Assembly (NCBI GenBank): GCA_011317545.1
Contig: WUJK01000001.1
Location: forward strand, 3,453,001-3,517,000
Source: Coniella vitis
Taxonomy: Eukaryota; Ascomycota; Sordariomycetes; Diaporthales; Schizoparmaceae
Length of the DNA stretch: 64,000 bases
Direction of reading: 5' to 3'
The notes beneath the pieces are model-generated. The model did no database searches. It was not told the DNA's origin and worked only from the letters and a program-made list of their open reading frames with translations. Of this stretch, positions 1 through 11,759 are shown one piece after another (within the stretch, counting starts at the first letter, position 1; each line of letters opens with the position of its first letter). Made by a program: the position numbers and the translations under genes.

Positions 1-1154
1 TGTCACAGATCGAAGAAAGAAACCCCCCCCCCAAAAAAGAGAAAAGACCACATGCGTGCATGTACCACAGGCGGGGGAACTCAACATAGCTCAACGTCAG
101 CGTCAGGCGCCCAGAGCACGCCGTAACCACCCACCCCCACTGAATACAGCCAAGATTTTTCCTTTTTTTCTGCCGGTGATAGAAAAGGAAAGGCAAAGGA
201 TACGAAGAAGTCAAAGAAGACGAGAGCTTTGCCCCCCCCCCCCCACACCTCTTCTCTGACTGGAACATAGAAAAGACGGCTTTCTCACTTTGGTTGTTTT
301 ATAACAAGACTTCAATTTGCCAATTCTCTCCGTCACCTCTGCATAGCAAAGCAAGCAACGCAAGCAAATCGACCTGGACAAAGTACACACTGCTCCGCTC
401 GCTCGTTCGCTCGCTCGCATCTTTCTCGGGTCTTATCAATAAAACAAAAGATAGAAGGACGGGCTGCTACGTACCTTTACGGCATTTTAACACTAAGGTT
501 CCTGTTTCCTCACTGCAAGGTGGGACCTCTGGGAACGGCACGCGCCGCAAGACTCCATCTGGCATCTGCTTGCACATCTCCATCAATCCCCACTAATTTT
601 CTCTTTCTCTATCTACGTATCTTTGAGTCTTCTTTCTTCGTCCGATCGGACCCGGCAAGGCAAAAAAAAGGGTTCGACTCATTGCAATCAATCGTCAAGC
701 AAACACACGGACAAAAACCGCTGCCCTTTCCTTCCTCCCCCCCTTCTTCTCTTTCAGAAAGCCGGCAGATAAAGTACGCCCGCTCTCCTGTTGTGGGACA
801 GTGCTTTGCCCGTTCCGTACTCAATCTTGGGCAAGTATCCTCGCCCCAGCGACGACGACATATTACCGAGTTCCCTTGGGCATCGAAGCGCGCTTGCGTC
901 TATACACGCGCTTAGCACAATCCGGGCGTGGGCATTTCACCCAAGTCTGATAACGGACGAGGCTTCAAGAGGCGTCTCCTGCGGGCTGCGGCTACTTACA
1001 TAGTGACCGAGTGACAAGGGCCCTGCAAGCCTGACGACCGGTGGGGTCTCCCAAAGCGGTCCAAGGGCAAGGGGTGTCAGTTACACGTTCCTCTGCTTGT
1101 TCAAGAATGGTAACTGAGAGACCGTAATCCTCCAACTGGGCGGTATTTCTCATC
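1..1154. other. Intergenic/5' leader region, no gene seen
   Basis: Pyrimidine-rich and homopolymer-rich DNA upstream of the ACT-domain gene, with C runs near 24-33 and 231-244. Short open frames exist on both strands, but none has protein-like composition. An 8 bp copy of the dispersed motif (TACATAGT) lies at 997-1004. Probably promoter and 5' UTR. Confidence 0.6.
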
Positions 1155-2743
1155 ATGACCGCCGAACTCAGATTCCTGGTAAGTGCATGAACTTGTCGCT
1201 GTAGTTTCACATCAATACCTGCGAGTCCGGGGCCGTCTTGGTTCCTTATCTTCTCCTCCCGCGGGTGGGACCACCGCCGATCACGGGCGGCTGTTCCAAC
1301 TGCCAAGCGCAGAAACATCTTGATCAATCGCATGTGCTGGTGATCACCCCAACACATGGGCCATGGAGAAAGTCTAGCGATGGAGTAGTGGACGGTCCAA
1401 TTATAGGAAAGGTGTTTTGCAGGCAGTGTTTTCGCCATACAGCACTCTCGATGGCTGCTTCGCGTCAGTGGCAAGACAAAGCCTGACTACAACCTGGTAC
1501 TAACAGTGCCATCGCAGGACGAGACACTCAGCCTCATACACGTTCCACTCAGCCTATACTCGCAATTCCTTCAGCCAACTTTGAAGATACTGCTACCTCC
1601 AAGCATCGAAATTGGTGCTTCTGTGGAAGATCAGTTCGACGGGCTGACCCTCGATCAGAAGCATGGCTTCCTCAATATCAGCGTGACACCCACCGAATGC
1701 TCCATCGTGTGCCATGACGCTTGGGCAAAGCAGATCTTCCAACCCATAATAAACCGACTGCCCAAGGATGCTGCGAGGGCCGTGTCGATATCTAAGGAAT
1801 CCTACTGCGTCCTCCGCGTGTCGTCACCGGGCATGGATGCTGGCACGCGGGTTGTGGATCTGACATCGCCGCTTGCACTTGCCGGCATTCCCATCTTTTT
1901 CATCACCTCTTACTACTCGGACTTTATCATCGTACCGAGCAAGAACCGTCAGAGCGTGGTGCATGCTCTCCTCTCAAGAGGCTTTGAGTGCCCTGAGGAC
2001 AGCCACAATTCCTTTGTATCACCTGCCGCACTGTCGCACAGCCGAGGTCTCAGCCAAGAGAGTGACGAGCCACCTTCCACGCCGCCTCCATCCAACGTCG
2101 CTGAGTTGCAAGGTAAAAAGCACCCCACAGTACTGCGCTCAACTTGCGTGCAATTTCCTGGCCGAGCGATAGACTGATTCTCATTTCCCCTTTCACAGTG
2201 CGGACGTTCAAATTGCTCAAGAAGCACAATGTCGTGCCCAATCTTGAGCCTGATCTTCGTCTGATCCATTGCTCCGGTAAGGACATTTCGCGAGATGATG
2301 ACTATTCAAGGCCGGTCAGGTCGCACAGTGGCAATGGAGCCCACCGCAAATACTCCTGGGTAGACAAGGTGGACACAAAGTTTTATACCAGTCTTGTCGC
2401 AGCCCTGGTCAGCCAACCGCGGTTCCTTTCCGTGACAATGACCGAGGAAGACGAAGCCTCGCTACTCATGGACAAGCGCCTGCTGAATTACTTTGGTGAT
2501 TCGTTGATTGGACCCACGGAGACAGACCTTGTACCCATCTTTCTCGACCTCGTGGACCTGCCTTTTGAGGCTACGGGCATAGTGGCGGGTGTGGCTGGCA
2601 AGCTGGCGGAAGAGCTGCGAATGGAGGAAAATGCCGAGCTGTCGTACCTTTCCACAGCCAAAACTGGTGCAGTAATCTTGTCAAGTGAGCTGGCGGACAT
2701 GGTTGTGGATACCTTGAACCCACTGTTGGTCAAGCAGGGCTGA
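1155..2743 (+). CDS. CASTOR-like ACT-domain protein
   Basis: Proposed exons 1155-1178, 1518-2112 and 2199-2743, giving about 387 aa. The first exon (MTAELRFL followed by GTAAGT) is spliced in phase 0 to DETLSLIHVPLSLY. The open frame of the second exon begins with a non-ATG codon, so an upstream exon is needed. Two ACT-like modules are visible: the N-terminal LSLIHVP region, and the LTSPLALAGIPIFFITSYY segment (about residues 120-140), which matches the ligand-binding part of CASTOR/ACT_7 proteins. A second GIVAGVAGKLAEE-type helix lies near the C-terminus. In animals CASTOR proteins sense arginine for TORC1; the role of the fungal homologue is inferred only. It converges on YIH1 with 281 bp between the stop codons. 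The 339 bp first intron is long for this window, so an extra exon could have been missed. The last two exons are secure. Confidence 0.75.
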
Positions 2744-3024
2744 AGTAAAACACCCTGGACATCCGACGACAGCTTGATATTCCTGGCCTGCTTGGTGACG
2801 GAGTTACGTGTTGCATGATGAGTCTGTTCATAGAATGACATATAGGCGTTGTGGTTAGTGCGACGAGGACATTCGTCCTTGGAAAATTCTCGGTCGCTGG
2901 GTTGCTTTTGGCCAAGGCATCGCGTCGGCTCATCAAGGTTCTCGGTAGTGCTTTTTGAGCTTCTTAGCTTGTTAGTCTTAAATGAGATGGGACGTTGTCA
3001 GTGTCACAATCAGAACCTTTGGTC

Positions 3025-3867
3025 TTATTTTGCATTCTTCTTCTTGCTCCCTGCCGAGTCGTCCACAAGACCAGCCTTGACAAACGCGTCGCGTGCGGCA
3101 GAATTAATCAAGGCAAACCTCCTAGGGCCAAGCTTCTGTCCGCCGTACCAACGCGTAACAATGACCATCGTGTCCCAAAGATCCATCAGCTGCATCAGAT
3201 GGAGGAGACGCCCTCCCGCAGCGGTCTCCCCGTCATCGTCACAATCCTGGAAGGAGGTCCCATTTGGCCCTCGGATGCGCCATGCAGTGATATTGTGTGT
3301 AGCACTGCGTACACGTTTATCGCTTGCCAAAAGGTGTTGCACGTACTGCTCTGCCTCGCCCGGCGAGGAGACTGCAGCACACCTGGCTATGAATGTTGAC
3401 CGCAACTCAACGAAGGCATCGGACATAACCCATGGGGGCTCAGGGCCAAGGCTGGAGCTGGAGCCGGTCGTGCCAGTGTGTTGAGCGAGGATTTCGTGAT
3501 CTGCTTCTGCGTCCCCAGTTGGCCCTGGTGAGGGTTCCTTATTCATCCCAGCTTCCTCTTGCAGGCGTTTGAGCTCTTCGATGGCGTCAAACAAGCACAC
3601 CTGGCCAGGCAGGTAGATGTTTCCCAAGGCGCCTCGGAAAAGTTCTAGATCACGAGCTGCATGTCCTCGTTTTCCTCCAGAGCTATTTGTGCCCAGCACA
3701 CTCGGAGGAACAGCTGGATAGTCTCGCGGAAACTGTAATCGAAGGGACACCGTCTCCTCGGGTAGGGTGAGGACGTAGATGTCCGAGTCTTCTCCGGCTT
3801 GGACGAGACTGCCATTGCCGTAGATGGAGTTGATGGCCTCAACTTCGTCTTGCAATTCCTCAGACAT
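3025..3867 (-). CDS. YIH1: Yih1/IMPACT protein, regulator of the Gcn2 kinase
   Basis: Single-exon gene of 280 aa. The N-terminal RWD domain (about residues 1-115) opens with ELQDEVEAINSIYG, the usual start of an RWD fold that competes for Gcn1. A variable linker follows, then the IMPACT/UPF0029 domain (about 165-265), with the signature stretch VIVTRWYGGQKLGPRRF near residues 234-250. In yeast and mammals this protein binds Gcn1 and blocks activation of Gcn2, damping general amino-acid control in the cytosol. Length and domain order match the family. The ATG at 3867 is the first in frame and begins the RWD domain directly. The C-terminus ends in a lysine-rich tail. Confidence 0.93.
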   Translation of the reverse strand: MSEELQDEVEAINSIYGNGSLVQAGEDSDIYVLTLPEETVSLRLQFPRDYPAVPPSVLGTNSSGGKRGHAARDLELFRGALGNIYLPGQVCLFDAIEELKRLQEEAGMNKEPSPGPTGDAEADHEILAQHTGTTGSSSSLGPEPPWVMSDAFVELRSTFIARCAAVSSPGEAEQYVQHLLASDKRVRSATHNITAWRIRGPNGTSFQDCDDDGETAAGGRLLHLMQLMDLWDTMVIVTRWYGGQKLGPRRFALINSAARDAFVKAGLVDDSAGSKKKNAK

Positions 3868-4680
3868 GATCAGCTCAGAATGTATTGCTCCAACACGAAA
3901 ATTGAGATCTTTGAGCCGTAGATCTTGACGTTAGTGGTTGGCTAAGATGAAAAAGTAAAGATGCAAAGAGTCGTTGGCTTGCAGCAAGTGGGACAGGGTA
4001 CAAGGGCAGTAACTTCAAGTCAATTGAAATGGCTTAGTCATTCATGGCATTAACCAGTCAATGGGCTCCTACACTGGGAAACTTAGGTTCCTAGATACCT
4101 AGAATATTGCTGCTGCACCCTGAGCATCAGTTAGGAACTCTTGGATATATATGAAGCTTAATATCCCTCTTCTTTTTTTTTCTCTTCTTCTTCTTCTTTT
4201 TTCGCCGGACAATGAATTTCAACATTACTGCTTGCTCCTTTGTACAGCATAGGTCTTGTTTTACTATGACAGCAATCACACAGACTGGGCGCAGCTCAAT
4301 TCTCCAGCTAATAATTCGCTACTTGACAATATGACAGACAAGCCATTAACGTTTCATGTAAATAAGGATCCAGTATTTGGGAAGTTTAAAATCTGATTTA
4401 CGAGCATTCATACACCTAAATAGAAGAAAGGCGTGTCTTGTACGGCAGGCCTGCACTCGCGAGTGAATTTTAGTCATCAAAGAGCCGCCAGACAGGGGTG
4501 GCCAAACGAAGTGAACGGCGCCGATGCGGCAAGAATTAACGTCGCGGCTGCAGTCCAACCGACATTGAGCCAAAAACCGACGCCAATGATTCCCCGACCG
4601 AGGTGAGAGGAGGACATCACGCGTAGCATCCTTTTCGAATCTTGACTCTTTTCTCTCTCTTTCTTGTCATTTCTCTCAAG
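3868..4680. other. Intergenic region between YIH1 and uS13m
   Basis: Shared upstream region of two divergently transcribed genes. It contains a CT-rich tract (about 4165-4205) and one copy of the word TACTATGACAG (4262-4272). No coding potential seen. Confidence 0.6.
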
Positions 4681-5194
4681 ATGGCCGTAAGTTCTTCCCA
4701 AGCTCTTGTATTCGTTTGGGTCCTATCAAATCTGACTGTTTTCTCCCAGATCTTCCTAGCAGGCTCAACGTTTGGCGAGAAAAAGCTCGTCAAGGTACGA
4801 TCACTCCTCTCCTGTTCTACACTACGCAGTATACAGATTGGTATTAGACACCTCAACTAACGGTCGGAACGAACAGAAAGCCCTCACCTCTTTCTTCGCT
4901 CTCGGCAACCAATCCGCCGACCGCATCATGGCCAAATACTCCATCTTCCCACGACAACGCCTCGAGGCACTGAGCCCCAAGACCGTCCTCCAGCTGACAG
5001 CCGAACTGTCGACCATGACGATTGAAAACGATGCGCGCCGCATCGTGCAAAACAATATTCAACGCCTCAGAGATATGGGCTCGTACCGCGGCAAGCGCCA
5101 CGTCATGGGTCTGCCGGCGCGTGGACAACGGGCGCGTAACCAGAATTCGACGGCAAACAAGCTCAACAGGCTGGAGAGATTCGGGAAGTGGTGA
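4681..5194 (+). CDS. SWS2: Mitochondrial small-subunit ribosomal protein uS13m
   Basis: Exons 4681-4686, 4750-4794 and 4877-5194 give a 122 aa protein. All three joins are phase 0. The first exon encodes only Met-Ala before GTAAGT, the second IFLAGSTFGEKKLVK, and the third begins KALTSFFALG. The helix-turn-helix region SADRIMAKY and the C-terminal basic tail with RGKRHVMGLPARGQRARN are diagnostic of S13, whose tail contacts rRNA in the subunit head. The match to the mitochondrial rather than cytosolic form rests on the short length and the initial IFLAG-type segment. SWS2 is the yeast name. The six-base first coding exon is common in fungal ribosomal protein genes. Confidence 0.9.
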
Positions 5195-5825
5195 TTTGTT
5201 TCTTCTTGTGTTGGTTTGTGTCTCTGGTCTGGTTGCATTCGGGTTTTGGAAGGCCAAGCGAAATCGTTATTGAAAAGACGGAAAAGACACGGCATCTTCC
5301 AAGGCCGTGGCGAATTGAGCTTGACATATGAATCGGGACTCGGTTCGCAATGCGAGAAGGCTTCTTGTGAAGGAAAGGAAAGTCGCCTATAGAGAGCTTG
5401 TGTTGTGTTGCCCGGGCAGTGACCCAAGGCGTGGACTCTTCGGGCATGGGCCATTTAAGTCCGTATAAAAGACATGGAATGCCCAAAGTCTCTGGAACAG
5501 ATTTGGTGTTATAAGAGAATGACAATGCAAAGCGTATATTCATGCACCAGGATCTACATGTTGGTATCTTGATTACGATCGATACGCAAGCCTGTACGCC
5601 ACCGAGGTAGGGTGGACATCCAGACAACAGCTCGTCTTATTCGACGCTCTGACTGCAAGATGAGCAATTGTCCACTTGAGAATTACGCACGGACATATCA
5701 GCGTTTCTTACAAGCTATCGGATAGCTTGTTTTTTCATTCTGTGCAAGGACTGCCAAGGTAGGATTGCCGCAATAGCTCCAACAAGGCCCAACGACGACT
5801 TTAGCGAAGGCCTGTCCACCAATTC
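5195..5825. other. Convergent 3' region of uS13m and the dipeptidase gene
   Basis: Downstream sequence of two genes that face each other. Only chance open frames are seen. A short inverted repeat (AAGCTATC/GATAGCTT) at 5711-5729 precedes a T run and could support transcript 3' end formation. Confidence 0.5.
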
Positions 5826-7302
5826 TTACAATGTGTTCATCATCTTAACATAGTCAGTCTCAAAAGTCAAGGACTCCAAGTCATCCTCCAATGCCGGTGT
5901 GCCTTGAGCCTGCAGGTCAAGCGCCACGGCATCAATATCCTTCCACACACGAAGCAGGTTCCCGCCAACCACCTTGGCAGCATCCTCATCGCTGACGCCG
6001 CGTCTCAGCAACTCAGCCACGAGATCAGGATATTTGGAGACGTCATCGAGTCCCTCGGGCGTAGTAGGAATGCCGTCAAAATCGCTTCCAAGCCCGACAT
6101 GCTCGTAGCCAATCAGGTTGCCAATGTAGGTGATGTGCTCTGCCACCTGCGCCAGCGTCGCATTGGGCGGGTAGAAGTCTGGCATGCCATTCTCATTGCT
6201 TGCCTCGACGCATGAGATGAAGTCGGGGGAGAAGTTGACCATGACGATACTGTTGCGCTTCTTGACCAGCTTGAGCACGTGGTCCTCGACGTTTCGCGGA
6301 TGCGGGCAGACGCTATACGCGGAGCTGTGGCTGTAAATTACAGGCGCCAAGCTGCCCTGCCAACCATCGGCGGCACCACCCAGGGCGTGGAGCTGCGTAT
6401 CGACGCTGGTGTGCGACAAGTCCACAATCATGCCCAGGCGGTTCATCTCGTGGATCAGGGCCTTGCCCTCATCGCTCAAGCCGCCCCAGAGCCCGCCGGC
6501 AGGCGCCTTGCGGAATGGGTTGGACCAGATGGCCGAGTCCGCGAAGCGATTGGGGCAGTTGTGTGTGAGCGTGGCATATCGCACTCCCATTTCGTAGAAG
6601 CGCCGCAAGTTGGCAATGCTGTTGCCAATCTGGTGCAAGCCCTCGATGCCGAAAGGCGAGATGAACTGGCCCTTCTTGAAAGCGGCCAGGGCCGTGCTGG
6701 AATTGACCTGGGGCGAGAACTGGTCAGGGTAGATGGTCTGTAGGCGGGTCATCAGGTCGATTTGCTGGTACGTGGCCTGGACTATAGGGGCATAAATCTC
6801 GTCTGAGAAGTCGGTCATGCTGTCTGGACACATCCAGTACAAGCTCCAAAAGGCGCCGCCATTCATGCCATCACGGAGGCGGACAAGATCAACATGGCCC
6901 GGGGTCCCGCCAGTCTCGAACGGAGTCTTGAAAGTCGCATTGTTGATGTGGTTGTTGTACATTGCACGCACAACAATCGGGAAATCATTGTGACCATCTA
7001 TGAGATGATTAGTTTTTGGTGTCTATCTGGCCTAGACTGCAGAATGGCGCACCTATCAAGGGCGTCGTAGAGAGAATGTGCTTGACACGCTGCTCAATGG
7101 TGCTAGGCTTCGAGCGCCACAAATTAGACACAGCATGGGAGCAGTGATGATTAATCTGAAATAGACCGCTCGTGAACACGAGGCAGAGGGCAAGCACGGC
7201 GACGAGATAGGATCGAGGGCGCAGCAGTCGGCGTTGGGCTCCTGGCTCGCCTAACCCCCGCGCGTTAGGTTGGTGCTGGCCGCTCTTCTCGTTTGTAGCC
7301 AT
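5826..7302 (-). CDS. Membrane dipeptidase, peptidase family M19 (renal dipeptidase type)
   Basis: Exons 7053-7302 and 5826-6997 (minus strand) give 473 aa. The splice joins TTPLI to DGHNDFP, restoring the first metal-binding HxD motif just after the junction. Other zinc-site signatures follow: FGIEGLHQ (glutamate ligand), DLSHTS and the SHSSAYSVCPHPRN region (histidine ligands), and GLGSDFDG near the C-terminus. These are the binuclear zinc ligands of M19 enzymes, which hydrolyse dipeptides. A hydrophobic segment at residues 31-48 (SYLVAVLALCLVFTSGLF) follows a basic cytosolic tail and looks like a type II signal anchor, so the catalytic domain should face the secretory lumen or cell surface. 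The substrate cannot be told from sequence. Confidence 0.92.
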
Positions 7303-8947
7303 CTTGCTTGTTGCTCGTTGGGCTCAGAAGATTGAACAATTGAAGGTGCACAGCCCCACAACCTCGAGCCAGAGCGGAGGAGCGCGTGTTGGGCCTTTCG
7401 CTGCCTTATTATAAAGCTGCTGTCAATTGGCTATGGCGTCAGCTTGATAAGCAAACGACGGTGGCACAATGACACCTTCGGCGAGAGAATCGAGAACCCG
7501 CCCGGGCGCTTGTCGCCTATCTACGTGCATACCCACAATCCCTGTCCCTTATTGTTCATCATCGTCTCCGGTTGCATTGTGATGCCCAGACGAGCAACTG
7601 CAGAAGTGCAATACTGGAGTGCATGTGCTGTGAAAGCGAGCAGAACAACGTCAGGGCCGACGTGGTATGAAGTTTGATTTGAAGACGGGCAGCTGCACAG
7701 TACACATCCTCTTGACTAGTACTAATCAATGAACATGTCCACTTGATGGAATTTTATGGTTGGTGGGTTCAAACGTAAACCACAGTCCAAGTGCAACTGA
7801 GTGAACCAAACACAAAAAAAAAAACGAAAAAAAAGCCTTCAGTTCTACAGCCCAGGAAAATATGTACTTACTCCGAGGCTAAGAGCGCACAAACACGCGA
7901 CAAGTCACTGCCACCACTGCCGCCGCCGCCGCCCTCTCGAGGGTTTGAGCGTTGAGCGACAAAAAGAGGAGGGGTGGGATGGCAGATGGCAGATGGCATG
8001 GATACATGGGGAAGCGGGCTGGCGCGTTTCATTTGAGAAGGCTTGCTCAGGGCTTGTTTAGGGCGTCGCCGGCGGTGCTGGCCCACCGTGATCCCACTGG
8101 ACATCTGGGTCCAGGGGTCATCCGAGCAGGCCTGGGCTACCTCATGGGGCAGCCCCAGCCCCAGGCCTTGTCCTGGCCTGTCCAGCAGCGACTTGGGATG
8201 GCGGTCGCCAATGGCAGTGACAGCCTGGGGCGGGCCCTGGGGCGGGTCTCTGCTCCTGCATTGGAGATTTCGCCAGGCCCGGGCAGGGACGAGCAAGGCG
8301 ATGCTTTTCGCGAAAAAGTGTTGTCAAAGCTTGGCTGTGCAATGGGCAGTCAAGTACTATGACAGTACCGAATGGCCTTACTTGGCGAGGCCAACAGCCC
8401 AAAAGTAACGACGAAGCCCCTTTCTTCTTCCCTGCCTCTGCGCTTCTTCTTCTTCCTCCTGCATCCTCCTGTCGTCTCTTCTCCCCGACAAGACACGAAC
8501 GACTATACCGCGCGCTGTCTCTGCCATCTTCTTGCTTCGGACTCCGTCCTAGCTTTCACCGCCCGCCCGCCAGTCCAGCAGCGCCTCGAACCCAAAAAAG
8601 GCAACCGACCCACGATCCCTCTGTAGCACCAACGGCACAGCTGCTCAGCCTCCTTGGAATTTCCAGGCCCTGCATAGGTGGTCCGCTTCCCAGCCTGCCA
8701 AGCCAAGAAACCAACCGCTCTGCGCTGCGCAACGAGCCACGCTCCCGTTGTCTACGCCAACCGACAACCAGAATTTCCCCCTTCCAGCGAACAGCAAGAC
8801 AGGGAAAAAGGAAAGCAGAGAGACCAAACCCACGCCATAGATGTCTTGCCTCGCTCGATAGCTTTTCACCCCTTCGCAGTCGCAATACATCCAACTCAAC
8901 GCTACCGAAAGCCCTGGCGACACAGCTGTCTGTCGTCGCTGCCCAAC
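7303..8947. other. Intergenic region between dipeptidase and RGD2, with a GC-rich segment
   Basis: Divergent promoter region of the dipeptidase and RGD2 genes. The part from about 8040 to 8300 is GC-rich, with direct repeats of CTGGGGCGGG and inverted AGGCCTGGG/CCCAGGCC words. Frames are open on both strands there simply because of composition. A TACTATGACAG word lies at 8355-8365. From about 8410 to 8945 the DNA is pyrimidine-rich and resembles a 5' leader. Confidence 0.5.
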
Positions 8948-11759
8948 ATGCCTGGCTTCCAAGACAGCTTCTGGACTGGCGACTATGCCGCAGGTAGGAC
9001 CACCCACTCCTTGAGACGGGGTCGACGCCTCCCACTGACAGTCTGCAGGTCTCGGTGTCCTGTTTAGCAAGCTGCAGCAGGGCGTCATCGAGAACCGCCA
9101 GGTCCTGACCATCGCTCGCATGCGCGCAGAGGCCGAGGAGGTTTACGGACAGAAGCTCTCCGAAATCGCTCCAGCAGCCGACAAGATCCAAGGCGGCTTC
9201 ACCAAGGATGACGGTGCGAGCGTCCGAAAAGTACGACAGACACTTCCTCTGCCGCCGGACCTCCTTCGCTGTATGAGTCCGGACGCGCTAACCCCTTTTT
9301 TTCTCTTGCGCAGGCATTCGACGGTGTGCGGACCGAGATGGTCGACGGCGCAAAAAACCACAAGAAAATTGCCCAAAATATCCGTGATCTCGTTGTCAAC
9401 CCCTTCTCGAGATGGTGCGAAGCCCACGAGACGCGCATACAAGACTCGCAGGATGAGCTGCAAACGCGCATCAAAGCCCATGACAAGCAGGCCGAGCAGG
9501 TCAAGAAGCTGAGAAGCAACTACTTCAACAAGTGCCGCCTGGTTGAAGATCTTGAAGAAGAGAACAAGTTCGCCTTCCAGGACCCTCAAGACAGCCCCAA
9601 GCCCAACATACCCGAAATTAAGGTGTCGGACAACAAGGAGGCCGAAGTCAGCGATGACGATGAAATCTTTGAGATTGGCGACGAACACTTTGACAGGGAA
9701 GAGATGAAGAAGCGCTTGACGCACATGCTGAACAACATCAAGCTGCAAGACACCAAGGTGCCCATCTTGGGCACTTATATGAATACTTCTGCAGGCGCAG
9801 ACATTGTCGAGTATCTGCAAAAGTACATGGACACAACCAGCGTCAGCTATGCGGAGCGAATCGGCCAGGACCTGGTTGCTAGCGGCTTCTTGAGACTCGT
9901 TGGCAATGTTGGTAACACCTTCGCAAACAGCTCCAAGCTGTTTTACCAGTGGCGTCCCAAGGCTTTCCAGCTGTCCGGTGTGCCCGAAAAGAAGCCCGCT
10001 GTCGGTCGAACATTTTCGATTGCCTCAAATGGTGCGGAGACTACAGACTCCCCAGTCGTTGGTACGCTGAACGAATACCTAGCGAATTGGAACCCTCTCA
10101 ACAACCCATACCCCAACGAAACCCCAGCGGATCGATTGCGCCGAGAGCAGAGGGAAGCAGATGACAAATACAAGGCCGCTGTCAGAAAGCTTGACGAGAG
10201 CAGATGCGAGCTAGAAGAGGCCATCTCGGTGCATCTCAAGTTCCTCGAGCGCTGCGAGCTCGACAGGCTCAAGGCTATCAAGACTGTCATTCTAGACTTT
10301 TCTGGCGCTATTGGCAACGTTTTGCCTATCATCCAGTCCGCTGTGGACAAGATGATGCTGTACCAGGAGACGATCCAGCCACAGGGTGACCTCCGTTACC
10401 TTCTGGAAAATTACCGCACCGGACGCTTCGCACCAAAGGTAATCATTTACGAAAACTACTACAACAAGGTCGACGAGCAGACATTTGGCGTCGACCTAGA
10501 AGCTCGCGCCAGAGCAGACAAGAAGCGTGTGCCGATGATTGTCACGTCCATCCTCACGTACCTGGACAACCACTACCCTGATTTGGAAGGCGATGATGCC
10601 AGGAGGGGTGTCTGGCTAGTTGATGTCCCACTGTCGCAGACGCATGCTCTCCGAGCCAAGGTTAATGATGGCAAAGCGTTTTCTCCTGATGTCTTTTCTG
10701 AATTTGATATACCCACTGTTGCAAGCCTGCTTAAGCTTTATCTCCTTGAACTTCCTGGTAAGGCCCTTGAAAGACGCTATGGCTTGACAGCAGAACCGAC
10801 ATGCTAAACTGTGTCCAGATTCCTTGGTATCTTCGCACGTATACGAGATTATTAGAAACCTGTACAACCAACCTGGACCAGAGACGGCAGAGGACGGAAA
10901 CCGGGTTGGTGTGCTTCAGCAGACTCTGTCGCAGTTGCGACTGACCAACATCGCCACGCTTGACGCATGCATGAACCACTTTACACGACTTATTGAATTA
11001 ACGAGCGCCGACGAGGAGTATGTATCGTCTCTTGCCACGACTCTGGCGCCCTGTATAATGCGACCGCGCGTGGAAACTTCCTTGACCATGGAGGAGAAGC
11101 ACGCCTACCGTTTGCTTCGCGACTTGTTCACTCACAAGACTGCCGTCTTTGGTGAGCTGAAGCGCATGTCAACACAAGGTCTTTCTGCTTCGGTGACGAG
11201 CAAGGAAAGCCAACGCCCTCGCTCCATTAGTACCAATGAAAGCAACCGCAGGCAATACCAGGAGGAGCGCCAGCGTCTGCTGCTAGAGAAGGCAGGAGGA
11301 AGCCGTAGCAGGGCGACCTCTCCAGCTCCTGGAGCACGCGGACCAGGCACCTCTCACCGCAGAGATCGGAGTGTCGGCCGTTTCCCAGTATCTGCACAGG
11401 CCGGTGTCACGAGTCCCACAGAGAAGACTGCTCCGGGAGCAAGACAGAGCGTAGGACCCATACTCGGCATCAAGCGCTCTAGTCTTGAAGTCCCAGGTGA
11501 GGCAGGCACGCCTACACAGAGCACTACGCCCGAGTCCACCATCACTGGCAGCGAGACCACCGACTCTCCCAACTCTACAAGAAGCCGCTCAGAGACAATC
11601 CGCTCCACTGATTCTGCCGATAAACGCAGCTCTCTTGGTCGCAACCCGGCACGAGCCTCGCTGGGCCGCAGGATCCCAGTCAACCCAACGCCACTGGCTG
11701 AGCCTCCTGCGGATGAGCACAGGGGTGTGACATTGGAGGACAAGCCGATGGATGACTAG
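8948..11759 (+). CDS. RGD2: FCH/F-BAR, DEP and RhoGAP protein (Rgd2 type)
   Basis: Exons 8948-8993, 9049-9230, 9314-10757 and 10819-11759 give about 870 aa. The start MPGFQDSFWTGDY precedes GVLFSKLQQGVIENRQ, the first helix of the F-BAR module. Coiled-coil helices run to about residue 190. A DEP domain lies around 205-290 and a RhoGAP domain around 465-690. A long serine-rich, low-complexity tail follows. In yeast Rgd2 this architecture stimulates GTP hydrolysis by Cdc42/Rho5 at membranes. In the GAP domain the usual arginine finger (GIFR-like) appears as GVWLVDVP, with no arginine at the equivalent position by eye. The three introns are short and keep frame with clear GT/AG ends. Family assignment is confident; catalytic activity is not. 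Confidence 0.9.

Noticed and set aside
660..690. GGTTCGACTC, B-box-like word
   Set aside because: No A box at tRNA distance and no cloverleaf pairing.
8359..8997. 212-codon plus-strand open frame before RGD2
   Set aside because: Pyrimidine-rich leader sequence, no protein-like pattern; it overlaps the true RGD2 start in another frame.
9143..9820. 225-codon minus-strand open frame
   Set aside because: Antisense to the F-BAR region of RGD2; a shadow.
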